A DNA stretch of 64,000 nucleotides from Lolium rigidum (Eukaryota; Streptophyta; Magnoliopsida; Poales; Poaceae), in assembly GCF_022539505.1 (NCBI RefSeq), contig NC_061511.1, forward strand, positions 36,501,682-36,565,681. Reading direction: 5' to 3'. The stretch's first letter is position 1. Every line of letters begins with the position of its first letter. Shown here piece after piece: positions 60,077 through 64,000 of this stretch. A model generated the notes under the pieces. The model made no database searches, had not been told where the DNA came from, and saw only the letters and a list, made by a program, of their open reading frames with translations. Made by a program: the position numbers and the translations under genes.

Positions 60077-60775
60077 TTGAGGATCGGCGCAGAATGTTAC
60101 GTATCCTACCACTAACTCTGGAGAGGTAGAGGCAACACCTGTTCACGGTTGTTCTCAAATTCGGAGAGCAGCTTAAGGGTCAGGTCCCGGCAACCAAAAG
60201 GGCCAAGACTCTTTATCGTGAGCAACATCCGAGACCAACAGCGGGAGCGAGGTTGCCTTGGTAGCACCGGGCACTAGGAGTGCCGGAACCACGAGGAAAC
60301 GCCGCAAGCGCCGTTAGGCCGCAGCGGCACACCCGAAGGTGTCCACCGCGAGGCGAACGTGTTAGAAGCACCACTTCCCGTAGGTCGGGTACCAGCACGC
60401 AAGCACTTGAAAGGCGACATCAGCATATAAGCCAAACGAATGACGGGACACGGCGCCTCGTAGTCGGCCGCACGAAGACGGGGGATCTACCGGCAGACAC
60501 GGGTCCAAAGCTACTCATGCGCTCGCGTAGCCAACATCGGTCAAGCCTCCCGAGCCTCCCACCACACGTAAGCACGGTGGGATTGCTCTGTGTAGGCGTC
60601 CTGAGTGTCCACAGCGCGCGGGTGTCACCGCAGCAACGGTAACGTTGCACGGCGACGTTCTCTTAAGGCAACGGCATCTCTTGTTTGAGGATCGGCGCAG
60701 AATGTTACGTATCCTACCACTAACTCGTGGAGAGGTAGAGGCAACACCTGTTCACGGTTGTTCTCAAATTCGGAG
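60077..60775 (-). repeat. Pair of 90-bp direct repeats in the spacer
   Basis: 60077-60166 and 60685-60775 share TTGAGGATCGGCGCAGAATG and GTAGAGGCAACACCTGTTCA with one single-base indel. They start 608 bp apart. Confidence 0.85.
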
Positions 60776-60794
60776 CGCACTCATGTCACCGCGT

Positions 60795-61110
60795 TGCCGC
60801 GGTAACGTTAAACGGGACGTTCTTGGAAGGCAACGGCGCTTGTTCCCCGCCAATAGACGGGGAACGTGCGCTTTCTCTGTTCGGGTCACGCCCCGCGGCA
60901 ACGTAACGTTAAACGGGACGTTCTCGGAAGGCAACGGCGCTTGTTCCCCGCCAACAGACGGGGAACGTGCGCTTTCTCTGTTCGGGTCACGCCCCGCGGC
61001 AACGTAACGTTAAACGGGACGTTCTCGGAAGGCAACGGCGCTTGTTCCCCGCCAATAGACGGGGAACGTGCGCTTTCTCTCGTGTTCGGGTCACGCCCCG
61101 CGGCAACGAT
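60795..61110 (-). repeat. Three 101-bp tandem repeats in the spacer
   Basis: AACGGGACGTTC starts at 60811, 60912 and 61013, an exact 101-bp spacing. Each unit also carries GGCAACGGCGCTTGTTCCCC and TTCGGGTCACGCCCCGCGGC. Copies two and three are almost identical; copy one differs slightly. Confidence 0.9.
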
Positions 61111-61184
61111 AAACGTTGCCGTGGAGCGGGCGTAGCCGGCTGTGGGAATAATCCCGGGCGCCAACAGGGAGGGATGCCACCCCC

Positions 61185-61201
61185 CCCCCCAATATACCTG
61201 G
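61185..61201 (-). promoter_or_regulatory. RNA polymerase I promoter / transcription start-like site
   Basis: On the minus strand the text is CAGGTATATTGGGGGG with further G. It resembles the plant rDNA initiator TATA(R)TANGGGG and lies between spacer subrepeats and the ETS, as expected. The match is imperfect. Confidence 0.55.
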
Positions 61202-61262
61202 GGAACTTAGCCCCCCCTGGGACCCCTGCCCGTCAGCTTGTGAAGGAGCCCTACACTGTTGT

Positions 61263-61295
61263 CGCGGCAGAGAAAATGGCCATTTCTCTGCCGCG
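61263..61295. repeat. 33-nt near-perfect palindrome upstream of the Pol I start-like site
   Basis: CGCGGCAGAGAAA pairs perfectly with TTTCTCTGCCGCG around a central ATGGCCA. It lies about 70-100 bp upstream of the presumed start. Confidence 0.9.
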
Positions 61296-61311
61296 GCAGC
61301 GATTTTCTGCC

Positions 61312-64000
61312 AGGCTTAGCCGTTTTTAGCCCGTACCGTCGTTTTGGCTGCCGCGCCATGGTTTTTCACCGTATCTCGACCGCCGCGCGCCCACCCGACT
61401 ATAGTCCACCGTGTCGTTAGACGTTTTCCGACGTCGGCCCGACTTAGCCGTTTTTTGCCCGAACCGTCGTTTTGGCCGCCGCGCCATGGTTTTTCACCGT
61501 ATTTCGACCGCCGCGCGCCCACCCGACTATACTTCACCGTGTCGTTAGACGTTTTCCGACGTCGGCCCGACTTAGCCGTTTTTGCCCGTACCGTCGTTTT
61601 GGCTGCCGCGCCATGGTTTTTCACCGTATCTCGACCGCCGCGCGCCCACCCGACTATACTCCACCGTGTCGTTAGACGATTTCCGACGTCGGCCCGACTT
61701 AGCCGTTTTTAGCCCGTACCGTCGTTTTGGCTGCCGCGCCATGGTTTTTCACCGTATCTCGACCGCCGCGCGCCCACCCGACTATACTCCACCGTGTCGT
61801 TAGACGTTTTCCGACGTCGGCCCGACTTAGCCGTTTTTAGCCCGTACCGTCGTTTTGGCTGCCGCGCCATGGTTTTTCACCGTATTTCGACCGCCGCGCG
61901 CCCACCCGACTATACTCCACCGTGTCGTTAGACGTTTTCCGACGTCGGCCCGACTTAGCCGTTTTTTGCCCGTACCGTCGTTTTGGCTGCCGCGCCATGG
62001 TTTTTCACCGTATTTCGACCGCCGCGCGCCCACCCGACTATACTCCACCGTGTCGTTAGACGTTTTTCCGACGTCGGCCCGACTTAGCCGTTTTTTAGCC
62101 CGTACCGTCGTTTTGCTGCCGCGCCATGGTTTTTCACCGTATCTCGACCGCCGCGCGCCCACCCGACTATACTCCACCGTGTCGTTAGACGCATTTCCGA
62201 CGTCGGCCCGACTTAGCCGTTTTTAGCCCGTACCGTCGTTTTGGCTGCCGCGCCATGGTTTTTCACCGTATCTCGACCGCCGCGCGCCCACCCGACTATA
62301 CTCCACCGTGTCGTTAGACGTTTTCCGACGTCGGCCCGACTTAGCCGTTTTTTGCCCGTACCGTCGTTTTGGCTGCCGCGCCATGGTTTTTCACCGTATC
62401 TCGACCGCCGCGCGCCCACCCGACTATACTCCACCGTGTCGTTAGACGATTTCCGACGTCGGCCCGACTTAGCCGTTTTTAGCCCGTACCGTCGTTTTGG
62501 CTGCCGCGCCATGGTTTTTCACCGTATTTCGACCGCCGCGCGCCCACCCGACTATACTCCACCGTGTCGTTAGACGTTTTCCGACGTCGGCCCGACTTAG
62601 CCGTTTTTTGCCCGTACCGTCGTTTTGGCTGCCGCGCCATGGTTTTTCACCGTATTCCGACCGCCGCGCGCCCACCCGACTATACTTCACCGTGTCGTTA
62701 GACGTTTTCCGACGTCGGCCCGACTTAGCCGTTTTTAGCCCGTACCGTCGTTTAGCTGCCGCGCATGGTTTGTCACCGTATCCGACCGCCGCGCGCCCAC
62801 CCGACTATACTCCACCGTGTCGTTAGACGATTTCCGACGTCGGCCCGACTTAGCCGTTTTTAGCCCGTACCGTCGCTTTGGCTGCCGCGCCATGGTTTTT
62901 CACCGTATCTCGACCGCCGCGCGCCCACCCGACTATACTCCACCGTGTCGTTAGACGATTTCCGACGTCGGCCCGACTTAGCCGTTTTTAGCCCGTACCG
63001 TCGCTTTGGCTGCCGCGCCATGGTTTTTCACCGTATTTCGACCGCCGCGCGCCCACCCGACTATACTCCACCGTGTCGTTAGACGTTTTCCGACGTCGGC
63101 CCGACTTAGCCGTTTTTGCCCGTACCGTCGTTTTGGCTGCCGCGCCATGGTTTTTCACCGTATTCCGACCGCCGCGCGCCCACCCGACTATACTCCACCG
63201 TGTCGTTAGACGCTTTCCGACGTCGGCCCGACTTAGCCGTTTTTAGCCCGTACCGTCGTTTTGGCTGCCGCGCCATGGTTTTTCACCGTATTTCGACCGC
63301 CGCGCGCCCACCCGACTATACTCCACCGTGTCGTTAGACGTTTTCCGACGTCGGCCCGACTTAGCCGTTTTTTGCCCGTACCGTCGTTTTGGCTGCCGCG
63401 CCATGGTTTTTCACCGTATCCGACCGCCGCGCGCCCACCCGACTATACTCCACCGTGTCGTTAGACGTTTTCCGACGTCGGCCCGACTTAGCCGTTTTTT
63501 GCCCGTACCGTCGTTTTGGCTGCCGCGCCATGGTTTTTCACCGTATTTCGACCGCCGCGCGCCCACCCGACTATACTTCACCGTGTCGTTAGACGTTTTC
63601 CGACGTCGGCCCGACTTAGCCGTTTTTTGCCCGTACCGTCGTTTTGGCTGCCGCGCCATGGTTTTTCACCGTATTCCGACCGCCGCGCGCCCACCCGACT
63701 ATACTCCACCGTGTCGTTAGACGTTTTCCGACGTCGGCCCGACTTAGCCGTTTTTTGCCCGTACCGTCGTTTTGGCTGCCGCGCCATGGTTTTTCACCGT
63801 ATCCCGACCGCCGCGCGCCCACCCGACTATACTCCACCGTGTCGTTAGACGATTTCCGACGTCGGCCCGACTTAGCCGTTTTTAGCCCGCACCGTCGTTT
63901 TGGCTGCCGCGCCATGGTTTTTCACCGTATTTCGACCGCCGCGCGCCCACCCGACTATACTTCACCGTGTCGTTAGACGTTTTCCGACGTCGGCCCGACT
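61312..64000 (-). repeat. rDNA intergenic spacer subrepeat array, 128-bp period
   Basis: At least 21 head-to-tail units each contain GGCTGCCGCGCCATGGTTTTT, the CCGCGCGCCCACCCGACTAT block and GACGTCGGCCCGACTTAGCC. The CCATGG landmark recurs from 61357 to 63913 with spacings of 126-129 bp. The array is still running at the window end. Its place upstream of the promoter-like site and 18S 5' end fits the A-type spacer repeats of cereal rDNA. Open frames (MAAAPWFF type) are repeat artefacts. Confidence 0.88.

Larger units (their letters stand above)
59958..61190 (-). other. rDNA 5' external transcribed spacer
   Basis: By position this is the spacer between the Pol I start-like site and the 18S 5' end, about 1.23 kb on the minus strand. 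It is GC-rich and contains two repeat types: a 90-bp direct repeat and a 101-bp tandem array. Open frames here are not genes. Confidence 0.75.

Noticed and set aside
61344..63976. Many overlapping open frames of the MAAAPWFFTV type on both strands
   Set aside because: They are the 128-bp spacer repeat read in different frames; no family, no codon signal, and they recur with each unit.
61312..64000. CRISPR-like periodic array
   Set aside because: The whole 128-bp unit is conserved, with no unique spacers, and it adjoins an 18S 5' end in a plant genome.

Overview
The window looks like repeat-rich intergenic DNA from a large grass genome, most likely Triticeae (wheat, Aegilops, barley or a relative). 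I infer this from the copia, gypsy, CACTA, LINE and Stowaway types present, an intron-containing plant PP2C gene, and a cereal-type 45S rDNA spacer. No database search was possible, so family names come from recognisable domains and termini. Only one host gene appears intact: a four-exon POLTERGEIST-like protein phosphatase 2C at 14957-17136 (+).

Layout. 1-7093: a broken Harbinger-type Myb/SANT (NAM-associated) gene, split by an LTR-like element (1400-6044) that is itself split by another solo LTR (2497-5457). 7094-11345: more copies of the same LTR families and an RTE-type LINE fragment. 11346-14956: a MITE-like element and non-coding DNA. 14957-17136: the PP2C gene. 18693-26383: a full-length 7.7 kb L1 LINE on the minus strand with 15-bp target duplications but broken ORFs. 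28570-29150: a fragment resembling the N-terminal region of the chromatin remodeller DDM1. 30578-32099: a copia solo LTR holding a 100-N assembly gap. 32100-36171: a degenerate tandemly duplicated locus with three copies of a 143-bp GT-AG-flanked exon.

36177-51747 is a complete 15.6 kb gypsy element with 888-bp LTRs, TSD ATATT, and an antisense gene between pol and the 3' LTR. A 2.06 kb non-autonomous LTR element sits in its gag. From 51753 a copia element (RT, RNase H, 3' LTR start) is interrupted by a 5.57 kb CACTA transposon (53037-58602). From 59859 to the end the minus strand is a 45S rDNA piece: 99 nt of the 18S 5' end, the external transcribed spacer, a Pol I promoter-like site, and at least 21 spacer subrepeats of about 128 bp running off the window.

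The elements are nested parasites rather than a cooperating gene set. Target-site duplications give the order: 2-kb element into gypsy, gypsy beside copia, CACTA into copia, one LTR family into another and then into the Harbinger gene. The most unusual features are the rDNA island with its subrepeat array, the tRNA-like B-box modules repeated inside the CACTA element, and the DDM1-like fragment in a transposon-dense region. Because of the many nested repeats and the N gap, joins near 31.4 kb and inside tandem arrays should be treated cautiously.
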